Below, piece by piece: positions 17,769 to 29,503 of a stretch of 50,801 nt of DNA. The position numbers were made by a program, and so were the translations under genes. Numbering within the stretch: position 1 is the stretch's first letter; each line of letters starts with the position of its first letter. Below the pieces are notes generated by a model that was given only the letters and a program-made list of their open reading frames with translations, was not told the DNA's origin and made no database searches. This DNA is from Pseudomonadota bacterium (GTDB lineage Bacteria > Pseudomonadota > Gammaproteobacteria > Acidiferrobacterales > Acidiferrobacteraceae). The stretch covers positions 1 through 50,801 of the forward strand of contig JAJYRD010000050.1 in assembly GCA_021794275.1 (NCBI GenBank), given 5' to 3'.

Positions 17769-19688
17769 TCAGAGCGCCTGGGCGCGAATATGGATCTGCG
17801 CGCGCTCGCGCAGACTCTTCATGTAGGCAAGGTAGGCCCCAACACCGCTGTCGGTTATCAATGAGCGCGCAAGTTTGATATAGCGCGCGCCGCCAACTCG
17901 CACCGCCCCCGGAATCACCTGGCGCAGCACGAACACGGCGCGACGGCCATGGCCCAAGCGTGCGCTGCCGGCAACGGGGCGGCCGCCCGGCGAAGCAGGC
18001 GCGGGGGTGCGGAAGACCGCCGACACGAGCGCCCCTGGCAGACCCGGGCTCGCCGCCTCGGCGGGAGCCGGTACCTCGAGCACGAGGTGCATTTGGCGCG
18101 CGAGCGCCCGTAGCGATGCACCTTTGCGCAGTTCCTTTAGGAGCAAGGCTTCCTTGCCCTTCACACGGCTGCGGGCGACGGCGGCCCGCACATCGCGGAT
18201 GACCGCAGGCCGCGCCACCGACAAGGGTTCCACGCGCGCTGCCTTGCGCCCGATCACGTGCGCCACAAGTAGCGCGTCGGCCCCCAGCGTGATCGCGTGG
18301 GTATTACGTCGGCCAGCCAAGACCTTGGGCGCGAACACCGCCTTAACGACTTGCGGCAAGGCGCCGATACCGATACCACCTGCGCGCGTGAACCACGCGC
18401 TGTCATGCAAGGTAAGGCCCAGTCGGGAGGCGGCTGGCGCGAGGCTGTGCGGATGCTCATAAGCTGCACTTCGCAACCGCTCAGATAGATGATAAAGACG
18501 CCGACGCGCGCGTTTGCGCAGGACCATGCGCACGAGCGTGGGCCGCGCCGCCGCAAACGGCGTGACCGAAGCCGGCCGCACGGCCGTCACCTGCAGGAGG
18601 TGCACCCCGGATTGCCCGACGATGGGGGCGCTCACCTTACGTAGCGGTAACGCGAACGCCGCCTTGCCTACGGGCTTCGACAGATCGGCCTCGGTCACAA
18701 AGCCCAGGCTCCCGCCCTTGGCCGCCGACGCGGCGTCTTCGGAATAGCGCCTGGCAAGAGCTGCGAACGAGGCGCCGTGCGCAATCTGCGCGCGCAAAGC
18801 AATAAGCCGCGCCTTCGCCTCTGCCACGGCCTTCGCGCTCGGGTGCGGTGGAAGTGCAATCATGATATGCCGCACGAGACGCTCTTGCGGCTGCGTAAAT
18901 TGCGCGATATGGCTCTGATAAGCCTTTTGCAGGGCCGCCATCCCCACCTTGTGGGAAATCTTGCGCATCACGGCCTTGGGCGAAAGCACCACATAGGCAA
19001 TTCGCACCTCTTGCGGCAGACGGAACTCCTTTGGGTGCTGCGCATAATACTGGAAGATCTGGGCGTTACTCACCGGGCGCTTGGGCCTGAACTGCCGGGG
19101 CGAGAGGGTCACGTAGGCAAAGGCCCGTTTCTGCCCGAAAAGCTTGGCGGCCGCCGCGATCTGCTGTTGCGGCACGAAGGCGCTCGCGAGCAATCCCGCC
19201 TTGACTTGGTTTAGAAGCATAAGGTCGCGCACGCGCCGCTCGAAACCCGGTACGGTAAATCCTTGGCCGGCAAGCAGCTCCCGGTAGCGGGAGGGGCTGA
19301 AATGACCCTTTACCCTAAAGGCGGGGATGTGACGAATTTCGTAACCGAGTTGATCCTCGTTAACGACATAACCCGCCTTGACGGCGGCATGGATCAGCAA
19401 CGTCTTATCGATAAGGCCTTTAAGAACAGCCTTTTTAAATTTGCGGCCGGAGAGGAGCGCGGGATTCAGGTTCTTGCCGAAGGCCTGCTCGAGGGCCGCA
19501 CGTTGGTGGGCAAGCGCGCGCGCGAATTGCGGCTGCGTGATGCGCAAACCGTGCCCACGCGCCACATAGACCCGCGACCCCCCGCCGAAGTAAGAGCTGA
19601 TACCCCAAAGCGCGAACGGGACCACCAGGATGACGAGCAAAGCGGCGCCGATCAATCCTTGGGTCTTTTCTCGAAGTGCATTTAACAT
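17769..19688 (-). CDS. ppiD: Periplasmic folding chaperone/peptidyl-prolyl isomerase PpiD
   Basis: This 639-residue protein is anchored by one N-terminal membrane segment (LIGAALLVILVVPFALWG, residues 12-29) with the bulk in the periplasm. A SurA_N-like chaperone domain follows. A parvulin (PPIC) domain lies at roughly residues 270-370 (RHIMIALPP, FAALARRYSED, KGGSLGFV, SGVHLLQV), and a second helical region completes the chaperone. It assists outer-membrane and secreted proteins near the Sec translocon. The order lon-hupB-ppiD is that of E. coli, with two tRNA genes inserted between hupB and ppiD here. Confidence 0.93.
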   Translation of the reverse strand: MLNALREKTQGLIGAALLVILVVPFALWGISSYFGGGSRVYVARGHGLRITQPQFARALAHQRAALEQAFGKNLNPALLSGRKFKKAVLKGLIDKTLLIHAAVKAGYVVNEDQLGYEIRHIPAFRVKGHFSPSRYRELLAGQGFTVPGFERRVRDLMLLNQVKAGLLASAFVPQQQIAAAAKLFGQKRAFAYVTLSPRQFRPKRPVSNAQIFQYYAQHPKEFRLPQEVRIAYVVLSPKAVMRKISHKVGMAALQKAYQSHIAQFTQPQERLVRHIMIALPPHPSAKAVAEAKARLIALRAQIAHGASFAALARRYSEDAASAAKGGSLGFVTEADLSKPVGKAAFALPLRKVSAPIVGQSGVHLLQVTAVRPASVTPFAAARPTLVRMVLRKRARRRLYHLSERLRSAAYEHPHSLAPAASRLGLTLHDSAWFTRAGGIGIGALPQVVKAVFAPKVLAGRRNTHAITLGADALLVAHVIGRKAARVEPLSVARPAVIRDVRAAVARSRVKGKEALLLKELRKGASLRALARQMHLVLEVPAPAEAASPGLPGALVSAVFRTPAPASPGGRPVAGSARLGHGRRAVFVLRQVIPGAVRVGGARYIKLARSLITDSGVGAYLAYMKSLRERAQIHIRAQAL

Positions 19689-19736
19689 GATTTTAAGGCA
19701 GGCCTCATATGATGATAAGGCCCGTCCTCGGAAAGA

Positions 19737-19813
19737 TGGCGGAGTGGACGGGACTCGAACCCGCGACCCCCGGCGTGACAGGCCGGTATTCTAACCAACT
19801 GAACTACCACTCC
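19737..19813 (-). tRNA. tRNA-Asp (GTC)
   Basis: A 77-nt cloverleaf with acceptor GGAGTGG/CCACTCC, discriminator G and encoded CCA. The anticodon stem CCGGC/GCCGG encloses CTGTCAC, giving anticodon GTC. T-arm GGGTTCGAGTCC is intact. It lies 9 bp downstream of tRNA-Val on the same strand and was probably co-transcribed with hupB. Confidence 0.97.
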
Positions 19814-19822
19814 ATGATCGAT

Positions 19823-19898
19823 TGGTGGGTGCTGAGGGATTCGAACCCCCGACATTCGCCTTGTAAGGGCGACGCTCTACCAACTGAGCTAAGCACCC
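19823..19898 (-). tRNA. tRNA-Val (TAC)
   Basis: A 76-nt cloverleaf with acceptor GGGTGCT/AGCACCC, encoded CCA, and anticodon loop CTTACAA giving TAC (Val). D-arm AGCTCAGTTGGTAGAGC and T-arm GGTTCGAATCC are canonical. It begins 27 bp downstream of the hupB stop. Confidence 0.97.
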
Positions 19899-19925
19899 GG
19901 ACGGCGACTCCCCACCAAGGGTCGC

Positions 19926-20198
19926 TTAATTTACGGCATCCTTGAGACCTTTTCCAGCCTTGAAACGCGGATTACGCGATGCGGCGATGTCTATGGTCTC
20001 GCCTGTCCGCGGGTTCCGACCGCTACGCGCTGCCCGCTCTCCTACGGAGAAGGTGCCGAAGCCCACCAAATTGACGGTCTCGCCGTTGCGCAGACCCTGG
20101 GTGATGGCGTCAAATACAGCGTCAACGGCGCGGGCGGCCGAGGCCTTGTTCAGGTCGGCCTGTTCCGCCACTTTCTCGATCAGTTCGGATTTATTCAC
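19926..20198 (-). CDS. hupB: DNA-binding protein HU, beta type
   Basis: This 90-residue nucleoid protein bends DNA without sequence specificity. [18 protein letters not shown] begins the helical dimerisation part, and [18 protein letters not shown] is the beta-arm region with the Arg-Asn-Pro tip. The start is GTG 20198, preceded by AGGAAGGGAG; the upstream in-frame extension lacks homology. It lies behind lon, as in E. coli, and has its own strong promoter. Confidence 0.97.
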   Translation of the reverse strand: MNKSELIEKVAEQADLNKASAARAVDAVFDAITQGLRNGETVNLVGFGTFSVGERAARSGRNPRTGETIDIAASRNPRFKAGKGLKDAVN

Positions 20199-20268
20199 TT
20201 GGTGCTCCCTTCCTGCTAGTGGTCCCAACATGCCGGTCTTTAGGCGCCGGCCTCGTGATCAGACTGGT

Positions 20269-20298
20269 CTTATACAAGCCGTCACATCCCGCTGTCAA
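20269..20298 (-). promoter_or_regulatory. Sigma-70 promoter for hupB
   Basis: On the minus strand TTGACA (20298-20293) and TATAAG (20274-20269) are separated by 18 nt. The -35 is perfect and the -10 matches five of six bases. The leader to the GTG at 20198 is about 65 nt. The -35 directly abuts the T-rich tail of the lon terminator. Confidence 0.75.
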
Positions 20299-20330
20299 GG
20301 AAAGACGGGAGAGGTGCGTTTCCTCCCGTC
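20297..20330 (-). terminator. Rho-independent terminator of lon
   Basis: On the minus strand GACGGGAG, an 11-nt loop and CTCCCGTC are followed by TTTCCTT. The 8-bp stem lies about 50 bp downstream of the lon stop and runs into the hupB -35 box, so termination of lon and initiation of hupB share sequence. Confidence 0.7.
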
Positions 20331-20379
20331 GTGCGTCGAAATGGTACACGAATATCGCGGCCTGTGCGCGCCCGACCGC

Positions 20380-22797
20380 TCAGTGCGTACGGATCGCTTT
20401 GGATTCAGACTCCGCCTCGCGCGGCTTGCCCCCCTCCGGAGGCTCGGCAACGGGCTTTGGCATGCGCTCCAAGGCCAGTTCAAGCACCTGATCGATCCAG
20501 CGCAACGGTTTGATTTCCAGAGATTCCTGGATGTTTTTAGGCAATTCGACCAGATCCTTGCGATTCTCCTCCGGGATGATCACGATCTTGATCCCGCCCC
20601 TGTGGGCCGCGAGCAGCTTCTCCTTCAGTCCACCTATCGGCAGGACCTCGCCGCGCAAGGTAATCTCGCCTGTCATGGCCACATCGGCACGCACGGGAAT
20701 GCCCGTCAGTGCCGAAACCATCGCCGTACACATGCCAATGCCCGCGCTCGGGCCGTCCTTGGGGGTCGCCCCCTCCGGGACATGGAGGTGGAAGTCATGC
20801 TTCTGGTAGAAGTCCTCGGCGATGCCAAGGGATGCGGCCCGCGAACGGACCACGCTCATGGCGGCCTGAATGGACTCCTGCATCACATCACCAAGCTTGC
20901 CCGTAATGGTGAGCTTCCCCTTGCCGGGCAAAAGCGCGCTTTCGATGGTCAAAAGCTCGCCACCGACCTCAGTCCACGCGAGCCCGGTGACCTGGCCGAC
21001 CTGGTTGCTCTGTTCGGCCATGCCGTACCGAAAGTGCCGGACGCCGAGATACTTGTCGAGGTTCTTGGCATTCACCGCAACATGTTCCCGCTTCTTGTTC
21101 AGAAGAAGCTCGCGAGCGACCTTGCGCGAGATCTTGGCGACCTCCCGCTCCAGATTGCGAACTCCGGCCTCGCGCGTATAGTACCGCACGATATCGCGGA
21201 CCGCGGTCTCTGAGAGCTGTAGCTCGTCGGGCTTCAGACCGTTGTTCTGCTTTTGTTTTTCCACGAGGTAGCGCATCGCTATGTTGATCTTCTCGTCTTC
21301 CGTGTAACCGGACAGGCGGATGACCTCCATACGATCGAGCAGGGGCCCGGGGATGTTCAAGCTATTCGAGGTCGCCACGAACATCACATCCGAAAGATCA
21401 TAATCGACCTCGAGATAATGATCGTTGAAGGCATGGTTCTGCTCCGGATCCAACACCTCGAGCAGGGCCGACGACGGGTCGCCTCTGAAGTCCATGGCCA
21501 TCTTGTCGACCTCGTCCAGCATGAACAAGGGGTTACGTGTCTTGGCCTTGGCCATGTTCTGGATGATCTTGCCAGGCAACGACCCGATGTAGGTCCGCCG
21601 ATGGCCACGGATCTCCGCCTCGTCGCGGACCCCGCCGAGCGACATGCGGATGAACTTGCGGTTGGTGGCCCGGGCGATCGACTGACCCAAAGAGGTCTTG
21701 CCGACGCCAGGTGGACCAACGAGGCACAGGATCGGTCCCCGGACCTTGTTTACGCGCTGCTGTACCGCGAGATACTCGATGATGCGCTCCTTCACCTTCT
21801 CGAGCCCGTAATGGTCGGCCTCAAGGATGCGCTCTGCCTCGGCAAGATCTTTACGGATCTTGCTGTGCTTCTTCCAGGGGACGGCGAGCAGCCAATCAAT
21901 GTAGTTGCGCACCACGGTCGCCTCGGCGGCCATAGGCGACATCATCTTAAGCTTGTTGAGCTCCGCCTGCGCCTTTTCCCGCGCCTCCTTCGGCATGCCC
22001 GCCTTCTTGATTTTCTGGGCGAGCTCCTCGGCCTCGCTCGGGTTGTCCTCGAGATCCCCGAGCTCTTTTTGGATCGCCTTCATTTGCTCGTTCAGGTAGT
22101 ACTCGCGCTGACTCTTCTCCATCTGGCGCTTGACGCGCCCACGGATGCGCTTCTCGACCTGAAGGAGATCGATTTCGGACTCCATGACACCCAGGATGTG
22201 CTCAAGGCGGTCGCGGACGTTTAGCATCTCGAGGATCTGTTGCTTCTCCTCGATCTTCAGGCTCAGATGCGCGGTGACGGTGTCGGCAAGCCGCCCGGGG
22301 TCATCGATCCCGGCGAGCGAGGTCAGTATCTCAGGCGGGATCTTCATGTTGAGCTTGACGTACTGATCAAACTCGTTCAGGACGGAACGCATGAGGGCCT
22401 CGCCCTCCTTGTCGTTCAGTTCCTCGCTTGCCAGCCTCTGGATCTCCGCGGAAAACGTCTCGCCAGTCTCCACGAAGCGCGTGACTTCGGCGCGCTGCTC
22501 GCCCTCCACCAACACCTTCACGGTGCCGTCGGGCAACTTAAGGAGCTGCAGGATATTGGCGACCGTCCCTATGGTGTGGATACCCGTGGGGGACGGGTCG
22601 TCATCGGACGCACTCTTCTGGGCCACGAGCATGATCTGCTTGCCGCCCTCCATCGCGCGCTCGAGCGCCTTTATCGATTTTTTGCGGCCTACGAAAAGTG
22701 GGATCACCATGTGCGGGAACACAACCACATCCCGCAGGGGCAGGACAGGTATGGCCGCGGGTTCCGGCGCGTGCGAGAAAGTCGATTCTTCAGTCAT
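20380..22797 (-). CDS. lon: ATP-dependent Lon protease
   Basis: This 805-residue cytoplasmic AAA+ protease degrades misfolded and regulatory proteins. It has the N-terminal substrate-binding domain ([23 protein letters not shown]), a coiled-coil region, Walker [16 protein letters not shown], Walker [10 protein letters not shown], and the Ser-Lys dyad (Ser in DGPSAGIGM near residue 680, Lys in GLKEKLLAA about 43 residues on). I start at ATG 22797 (MTEESTFSH); the open frame extends 21 codons upstream without homology. Preceding GAGGG may be a weak ribosome-binding site. A heat-shock promoter lies upstream. Confidence 0.97.
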   Translation of the reverse strand: MTEESTFSHAPEPAAIPVLPLRDVVVFPHMVIPLFVGRKKSIKALERAMEGGKQIMLVAQKSASDDDPSPTGIHTIGTVANILQLLKLPDGTVKVLVEGEQRAEVTRFVETGETFSAEIQRLASEELNDKEGEALMRSVLNEFDQYVKLNMKIPPEILTSLAGIDDPGRLADTVTAHLSLKIEEKQQILEMLNVRDRLEHILGVMESEIDLLQVEKRIRGRVKRQMEKSQREYYLNEQMKAIQKELGDLEDNPSEAEELAQKIKKAGMPKEAREKAQAELNKLKMMSPMAAEATVVRNYIDWLLAVPWKKHSKIRKDLAEAERILEADHYGLEKVKERIIEYLAVQQRVNKVRGPILCLVGPPGVGKTSLGQSIARATNRKFIRMSLGGVRDEAEIRGHRRTYIGSLPGKIIQNMAKAKTRNPLFMLDEVDKMAMDFRGDPSSALLEVLDPEQNHAFNDHYLEVDYDLSDVMFVATSNSLNIPGPLLDRMEVIRLSGYTEDEKINIAMRYLVEKQKQNNGLKPDELQLSETAVRDIVRYYTREAGVRNLEREVAKISRKVARELLLNKKREHVAVNAKNLDKYLGVRHFRYGMAEQSNQVGQVTGLAWTEVGGELLTIESALLPGKGKLTITGKLGDVMQESIQAAMSVVRSRAASLGIAEDFYQKHDFHLHVPEGATPKDGPSAGIGMCTAMVSALTGIPVRADVAMTGEITLRGEVLPIGGLKEKLLAAHRGGIKIVIIPEENRKDLVELPKNIQESLEIKPLRWIDQVLELALERMPKPVAEPPEGGKPREAESESKAIRTH

Positions 22798-22866
22798 TAG
22801 GTGGCCCTCGTGACGATTGGCGCCGAAGTGAAGGGACCCCCGAGCGGCCCGGAGATCCACGATCCG

Positions 22867-22896
22867 TAAATGGGCCCGGCCCGACTGGAATTCAAG
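22867..22896 (-). promoter_or_regulatory. Heat-shock (sigma-32) promoter for lon
   Basis: On the minus strand CTTGAAT (22896-22890), 14 nt, then GCCCATTTA (22875-22867) match the sigma-32 consensus CTTGAAA-N13/15-CCCCATNTA with one change in each box. It lies in the clpX-lon gap, about 65 nt before the lon ATG. Lon is a known heat-shock gene in proteobacteria. Confidence 0.7.
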
Positions 22897-22944
22897 CCCG
22901 GCGGCGGCCGCAGCGCCGGGCGGTCCACGAGTACCGCGCTCGCG

Positions 22945-24243
<1,299 letters not shown>

Positions 24244-24329
24244 CACTGAACCTCGCTCAAGGGAACCGCAGGCCTGCGCGGCTTCATGCACGCAGACCCT
24301 GCGCATACGTTCCAGTCTAGCATAACCCC

Positions 24330-24953
24330 CTATTTACGCTTGTCGATCACCGAGTCAATCAGACCGTACGCCACGGCCTCGTCGCCGTCCATGAAATTGT
24401 CGCGCTCAGTGTCCTGCTCAATCCGCTTGAGCTCCTGGCCTGTATGTTTGACCAGGATGCCATTCAATCGTTCTCGGACCCGCAGGATCTCGCGGGCGTG
24501 GATATCGATATCCGTGGCCTGCCCCTGAAAGCCGCCCGAAGGCTGATGGACCATCATCCGCGCATGCGGAAGGGCATAACGCTTACCCTTGGCGCCACCT
24601 GCGAGCAGCAAGGCCCCCATACTGGCCGCCTGACCGATACACACGGTGCTTACATCGGGTTTTATGAACTGCATCGTATCGTAGATGGCAAGCCCCGCCG
24701 TCACCGCACCGCCGGGGGAATTGATATAGATATGGATGTCCTTATCCGGATTCTCGGATTCAAGGAACAGGAGCTGCGCCACCACGAGGTTCGCCATATG
24801 ATCTTCCACTGGGCCCACAAGGAAGATTAGACGCTCCTTCAGCATCCGCGAATAGATGTCATAGGCGCGCTCACCGCGGCCCGTAGTCTCGATCACCATC
24901 GGCACGAGCTGCGCTCGCGGCGAGAGGTCGCCAGGAAATTCCGACTTAATCAT
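24330..24953 (-). CDS. clpP: ATP-dependent Clp protease proteolytic subunit ClpP
   Basis: This 207-residue serine peptidase forms the tetradecameric chamber used with ClpX. The catalytic Ser is in [11 protein letters not shown], the His in MMVHQPSGG, and the Asp follows in the C-terminal part. A short propeptide before [20 protein letters not shown] is likely removed on maturation. It begins 18 bp behind tig on the same strand, the usual tig-clpP-clpX order. Confidence 0.97.
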   Translation of the reverse strand: MIKSEFPGDLSPRAQLVPMVIETTGRGERAYDIYSRMLKERLIFLVGPVEDHMANLVVAQLLFLESENPDKDIHIYINSPGGAVTAGLAIYDTMQFIKPDVSTVCIGQAASMGALLLAGGAKGKRYALPHARMMVHQPSGGFQGQATDIDIHAREILRVRERLNGILVKHTGQELKRIEQDTERDNFMDGDEAVAYGLIDSVIDKRK

Positions 24954-24971
24954 GCACCGTCCCAGGTAATT

Positions 24972-26264
24972 TTAGGTCAACTCCTCAAAGCGCACGGCCT
25001 TCTCGGTCACCTGCGCCTCACCCAATAACTGCTCCACGACCTGATCCTCGAGCACCAGCGATTCCGCCTCCGCCACCCGCTCGCGCTCGCCGTAATACCA
25101 CTCCACGAAGCGCGCCGGGTCGTCATAGTCCGCCGCCATCTCCTCGATACGCGCGCGCACCCGGCTCGCGTCCGGCTTCAGATCACGCGATCGGATCAAC
25201 TCCGCAATGATGATGCCGAGCGCCACGCGCTCCGCCGCCCGCTCCCGGAACGGGCCGTTGTCGGTGGGCAAGCCGTCGGTGCGCAGGCCTTGGCTCGCAA
25301 GCTGGCTACGCGTAGCCTCCCGCAACCGGATCGCCTCGTTCTCGACCAGGGAGTTCGGCAGGTCGATGGCATTGACCTCCCGCAAGCGCTTGAATATCTC
25401 ACCTTTCACCCGTTCCCGAATCCGGCGGCCGGCCTCGCGCTCAAGATTCTTCCGGACCTCCTGGCGCAACGCCTCGACGCCCCCTTCGGCGACGCCGAGG
25501 GAGGCCGCGAACGCGTCGTCCAGGGCCGGCAGCACCGGCTCTCCCACCTCGCGAACGGTGACGTGAAACTGTGCGGTCTTGCCGGCCAGGGTCTCTGCCC
25601 CGTAGTCCGCGGGGAAGGCAACGGGGATATCGATAGCGGCCCCGGCGGCGGCACCCCTCAGGCCGGCCTCGAAATCAGGAAGTAGATTTCCGGCCCCGAG
25701 GATCAAGGTATGACCCTCGGCGCTCCCGCCCGGGAAGCGCTCGCCGTCCAGGGTCCCTGTGAAATCTATCGTCAGACGGTCGCCGTCTGCGGCGGGACGA
25801 TCCGCGGGCGAGAACGTCTGGCGCTGCTTGCGCATCACCTCAAGGGTCCGTTCGACGTCGGCGTCGTCGATCGCGCACATCGGCCGCTCGACGCCGACAC
25901 CCTTCAGATCGAGCCTCGGGACCTCCGGGTAGACCTCGAAGACGGCGACATACTGCATATCCTGGCCCCGGACCAAGGCCTTGGGCTCGATCATGGGGCC
26001 GCCGGCCGCCTTCAGGCCTTCGCGGTTCAGGGCTTCATAGAAGCTGTCGCGGATCAAATCCTGTGCCACCTCGTCCAGAAGCTTGTCGCCATACTGGGCC
26101 TCCACGATCTTCAGGGGGGCACGGCCGGGGCGAAAGCCCGCAAGCCTCGCGGTCCGTGAAACGCGCTTCAAGCGCTCAGCAAACTCGCGCTCGAACTTTT
26201 CAGCCGGAACCGCCACCGTCATGCGTCGGCCAAGCCCGCCTGTTGCTTCAATGGATACCTGCAT
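24972..26264 (-). CDS. tig: Trigger factor (ribosome-associated chaperone/PPIase)
   Basis: This 430-residue protein binds ribosomes at the exit tunnel. The N-terminal domain has the ribosome-docking GFRPGRAPLKIV (family signature G-F-R-x-G-x-x-P). The FKBP-type PPIase domain is at about 150-240 (GDRLTIDFTGTLDGERFPGG, LPDFEAGLRG), and a helical C-terminal chaperone domain completes it. It starts at ATG 26264, with GAAGG just upstream, behind a clear promoter. Confidence 0.95.
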   Translation of the reverse strand: MQVSIEATGGLGRRMTVAVPAEKFEREFAERLKRVSRTARLAGFRPGRAPLKIVEAQYGDKLLDEVAQDLIRDSFYEALNREGLKAAGGPMIEPKALVRGQDMQYVAVFEVYPEVPRLDLKGVGVERPMCAIDDADVERTLEVMRKQRQTFSPADRPAADGDRLTIDFTGTLDGERFPGGSAEGHTLILGAGNLLPDFEAGLRGAAAGAAIDIPVAFPADYGAETLAGKTAQFHVTVREVGEPVLPALDDAFAASLGVAEGGVEALRQEVRKNLEREAGRRIRERVKGEIFKRLREVNAIDLPNSLVENEAIRLREATRSQLASQGLRTDGLPTDNGPFRERAAERVALGIIIAELIRSRDLKPDASRVRARIEEMAADYDDPARFVEWYYGERERVAEAESLVLEDQVVEQLLGEAQVTEKAVRFEELT

Positions 26265-26317
26265 GCTGCCTTCTCACAAAATATTGGGGTAAATGGGAAA
26301 ACGCGGTCTTTAGATCG

Positions 26318-26346
26318 ATCATACCGGCTTGCCGGCAAACGGCCAA
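26318..26346 (-). promoter_or_regulatory. Sigma-70 promoter for tig
   Basis: On the minus strand TTGGCC, a 17-nt spacer and TATGAT (26323-26318) lie between tRNA-Leu and tig. The -10 matches five of six bases. The leader to the ATG is about 47 nt. The spacer contains the perfect dyad GCCGGCaaGCCGGT-like GC motif (TTGCCGGCAAG). Confidence 0.65.
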
Positions 26347-26396
26347 GACGAAAACGCACCGTGGCCGCCCGGACGCACGGAACGAATGCATGGTTT

Positions 26397-26481
<85 letters not shown>

Positions 26482-26553
26482 CAGCCCTCGACGGCACGTT
26501 AGCACAAACCCCGCTTCGCCGGCCAGTCTCAAGCCTACGGGCCCAGGGACACC

Positions 26554-27441
26554 TCAGACAGTAGGGGCTGTCAGCACGCGTAGGGCCTCTTCGTAGCGCG
26601 CCACGGTCTGCGTGACGACCTCGAGGGGCAAGGACGGCGCCGGGGGGCGCTTGTCCCACGCCAAGGTCTCCAGGTAATCCCGGACGTACTGCTTGTCGAA
26701 GCTGGGCGGGCTCGTCCCCGGCCGATACGAGGACTTGGGCCAGAATCGGGACGAGTCCGGGGTCAAGACCTCATCGATCAATACGAGCGCGCCGCGCGAG
26801 TCCGCGGCGAACTCAAACTTCGTGTCGGCGATAATCACGCCGCGCGAGGCCGCATAGGCGGCGGCTTCGGAGTACAGCATAAGGCTCGTCTCCCGCACGG
26901 CATGCGCGAGATCCTCGCCGAGCAGGGCCTCGGCCGCCCCGAAATCAATATTCTCGTCATGCGCGCCCACCGCCGCCTTCGTGGACGGCGTGAACACGGG
27001 TTCGGGAAGGCGGTCGGCCTCCCGCAGGCCCGCGGGCAAGGGGACGCCACACACAGCCCCGGTCCGCCGATATTCCTTCCAGCCGGAGCCCGCCAAGTAA
27101 CCGCGCACGATGGCCTCGATGGGCAACGGCTTCAGGCGGCGCACCACCACCGCCCGCTCCGAGACGGTCGCTCGCTCGACAGGGTCCGGCAGCACCGACG
27201 CCAAAGGCCGGTCTGAAAGATGATTTGCGACGATACCGCGCGTGCGCTCGAACCAGAACCGCGACATCGCGTTCAATATCCGGCCCTTGCCGGGGATTGG
27301 ATCGGGTAAGACGCAGTCGAAGGCTGACAAACGATCAGTCGTCACCACAAGGAGATGATCGGGACCCGCGTCATAGAGGTCCCGCACCTTACCCCTATGC
27401 AACAACGGCAGACCAAGGCGCGACTCGTAGAGCGCCTCCAC
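26554..27441 (-). CDS. purC: Phosphoribosylaminoimidazole-succinocarboxamide synthase
   Basis: This 295-residue ATP-dependent ligase joins aspartate to CAIR in purine synthesis. [19 protein letters not shown] is the N-terminal ATP-grasp-like strand-loop (family G-K-V-R-D-x-Y). [20 protein letters not shown] and the C-terminal signature IADTKFEF with [14 protein letters not shown] are all present. The size fits the longer form seen in eukaryotes and many proteobacteria. It starts 110 bp behind the htpG stop on the same strand. Confidence 0.97.
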   Translation of the reverse strand: MEALYESRLGLPLLHRGKVRDLYDAGPDHLLVVTTDRLSAFDCVLPDPIPGKGRILNAMSRFWFERTRGIVANHLSDRPLASVLPDPVERATVSERAVVVRRLKPLPIEAIVRGYLAGSGWKEYRRTGAVCGVPLPAGLREADRLPEPVFTPSTKAAVGAHDENIDFGAAEALLGEDLAHAVRETSLMLYSEAAAYAASRGVIIADTKFEFAADSRGALVLIDEVLTPDSSRFWPKSSYRPGTSPPSFDKQYVRDYLETLAWDKRPPAPSLPLEVVTQTVARYEEALRVLTAPTV

Positions 27442-27550
27442 GTTAAGCGCCCGTCCCGGACGCGACCGCCGCCCTCGCGGCGCTAGCTGCCAACGACCTC
27501 ACGCGACCCTACCCCCCGCGACCCGCGCCGCGTCTTTGAATGGCTTCATA

Positions 27551-29422
27551 CTATCCGCCCTGCAGACCCAACAACAAGCCGTTCAGACGCTGCACGAAGC
27601 CCGCGCCATCCTCGAGCGCCCCGCCTTCTGCGAGAACGGCCTGGTCGAACAGCAAGGAGGTCCAATCCGCGAAACGATCGTCCGCCGACTCGGCCCGCAG
27701 GCGCGTCACCAGGGGATGTCCGGGATTGATCTCGAGCACCGGAAGGGTGCCGGGGGTCTTTTGACCGGCAGCCTTCAAGAGCCGCTCGAGATGGATGCCA
27801 AGATCATGCTCGCCCGCGACCAGGCACGCGGGGGACTCAGTGAGCCTGTGGCTGAGGCGCACCTCCTTGACTCGGTCGCCCAGAACCCGGGCCATGCGCT
27901 CGGTGAAAGCCTTCCATTCCGAATCCTCCACCGCCGGGGTGTCGACCGGCTCATCGTCCCGACCGACCCCCTTCAGGTCCAGGTCACCCTTGGCGACGGA
28001 CCGCAGAGCCTTGCCCTCGAACTCCGCAAGATGGGTCACGAGCCACTCATCGATCCGGTCGGTCAGGAGCAACACCTCTATCCCCTTGCGCCGGAAGATT
28101 TCCAGATGCGGGCTGCGCCGCGCCGCCGCCACGCTCTCGCCGGTGACATAGTAGATCTTGTCCTGCCCATCGACCATGCGGCCTATATAATCGGCAAGCG
28201 ATACCATGTCGCCCGACTCGCTCGTGCTCTGAAAACGCAGAAGCTTCGCCACGCGGTCCCTATTGGTCGCATCCTCGACGATACCCTCTTTCAATACGAC
28301 CCCGAACTCCGTCCAGAAGGTCCGGTATTTCTCCGGCTCCTTGTCGGCAAGTTCGGCCAGGAGGTCCAAAACTTTGCGTGTGGCGCCGCTGCGGATGGTG
28401 TCGATATCCCGACTCTTTTGCAGGATCTCGCGTGAGACGTTCAACGGCAGGTCGGCCGCATCGATCACGCCCCGCACGAAGCGCAGGTAGTTCGGCATCA
28501 ACTGCTCGGCATCGTCCATGATAAAGACGCGCCGCACATAGAGCTTGACGCCGTAACGCCGATCACGATCGAAGAGATCGAACGGCGCGCGGCGCGGGAT
28601 GAAGAGCAGGGCCGTATACTCCTGCTTGCCCTCGACGCGGCTGTGAAGATGCGCCAAGGGCGGCTCGACGTCGTGCGCCACATGCTTGTAGAACTCGTCG
28701 TATTCGAGCTCTGTGACCTCGCTCTTCGATCGCGCCCAAAGGGCCGAGGCCTTATTGACAGTCTCCGGCATGCCGTTTGAGTCCAGCATGACGATGGGCA
28801 ACGTGATGTGGTCGGAATAGCGGCGCACGATGGCCTGGAGGCGGTATTGATCGAGAAATTCGTCTTCACCTTCGCGCAGGTGCAGCATCACGGTCGTGCC
28901 ACGCTCCCGACGCTCGACGGTCTCGATGGTGTAGTCTCCGGTACCCGACGATTCCCACACCACGCCCTGATCAGCGGGCGCGCCGGCCCGGCGCGTATGC
29001 AGCGTCACGTGGTCCGAGACCATGAACGCCGAATAAAATCCCACGCCAAACTGTCCGATCAGGCGCGCATCCTTGGCCTGATCACCGGTCAAGCTCTCGA
29101 AAAATCGACGCGTCCCCGACCGCGCGATCGTCCCAATGTTCTCGATGACCTCGTCACGGGTCATGCCGATGCCGTTGTCGGTGATCGTCACCGTACGCTT
29201 CTCGCGGTCGACGAGCACCTGGATCTTCAAATCAGAGTCGCCTTCATACAGGGACTCGTCACGCAGCGCCTCAAACCGCAGCTTATCGGCGGCATCGGAG
29301 GCGTTCGAGATCAATTCCCGCAAGAAGATATCCTTGTCGCTATAGAGCGAATGGATCATGAGATCGAGGAGTTGGCGTACCTCGGTCTGAAAGCCCAGTG
29401 TCTGTTTTTCAGTCGTCATCAT
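27551..29422 (-). CDS. htpG: Molecular chaperone HtpG (Hsp90)
   Basis: This 623-residue cytosolic chaperone has the N-terminal GHKL ATPase ([24 protein letters not shown], and [11 protein letters not shown] lid region), the middle domain (the catalytic-loop Arg-containing INVSRE-type segment reads LNVSREILQ), and a C-terminal dimerisation domain ([15 protein letters not shown]). It starts at the tandem ATG-ATG at 29422. A possible heat-shock promoter lies 50-80 bp upstream. Confidence 0.97.
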   Translation of the reverse strand: MMTTEKQTLGFQTEVRQLLDLMIHSLYSDKDIFLRELISNASDAADKLRFEALRDESLYEGDSDLKIQVLVDREKRTVTITDNGIGMTRDEVIENIGTIARSGTRRFFESLTGDQAKDARLIGQFGVGFYSAFMVSDHVTLHTRRAGAPADQGVVWESSGTGDYTIETVERRERGTTVMLHLREGEDEFLDQYRLQAIVRRYSDHITLPIVMLDSNGMPETVNKASALWARSKSEVTELEYDEFYKHVAHDVEPPLAHLHSRVEGKQEYTALLFIPRRAPFDLFDRDRRYGVKLYVRRVFIMDDAEQLMPNYLRFVRGVIDAADLPLNVSREILQKSRDIDTIRSGATRKVLDLLAELADKEPEKYRTFWTEFGVVLKEGIVEDATNRDRVAKLLRFQSTSESGDMVSLADYIGRMVDGQDKIYYVTGESVAAARRSPHLEIFRRKGIEVLLLTDRIDEWLVTHLAEFEGKALRSVAKGDLDLKGVGRDDEPVDTPAVEDSEWKAFTERMARVLGDRVKEVRLSHRLTESPACLVAGEHDLGIHLERLLKAAGQKTPGTLPVLEINPGHPLVTRLRAESADDRFADWTSLLFDQAVLAEGGALEDGAGFVQRLNGLLLGLQGG

Positions 29423-29474
29423 CGCTGCTCGCGCGGCCTCTCTTGCCGCAGTGCCTAGGGAAACCCAAAGGTGC

Positions 29475-29503
29475 TATTGGGGACGGCACCGCCAAAAATC
29501 AAC
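29475..29503 (-). promoter_or_regulatory. Possible sigma-32 promoter for htpG
   Basis: On the minus strand GTTGATT, 14 nt, then CCCCAATA resemble sigma-32 boxes (CTTGAAA / CCCCATNT). The -10 is good but the -35 keeps only TTGA. It overlaps the stop codon of the upstream GGDEF-EAL gene. htpG is a common heat-shock gene, which supports the call; the sequence alone is suggestive. Confidence 0.4.

Noticed and set aside
19737-19898. tRNA genes as an integration site for a mobile island
   Set aside because: Genes on both sides follow the conserved hupB-ppiD order, and no integrase or direct tRNA-end repeat is seen.
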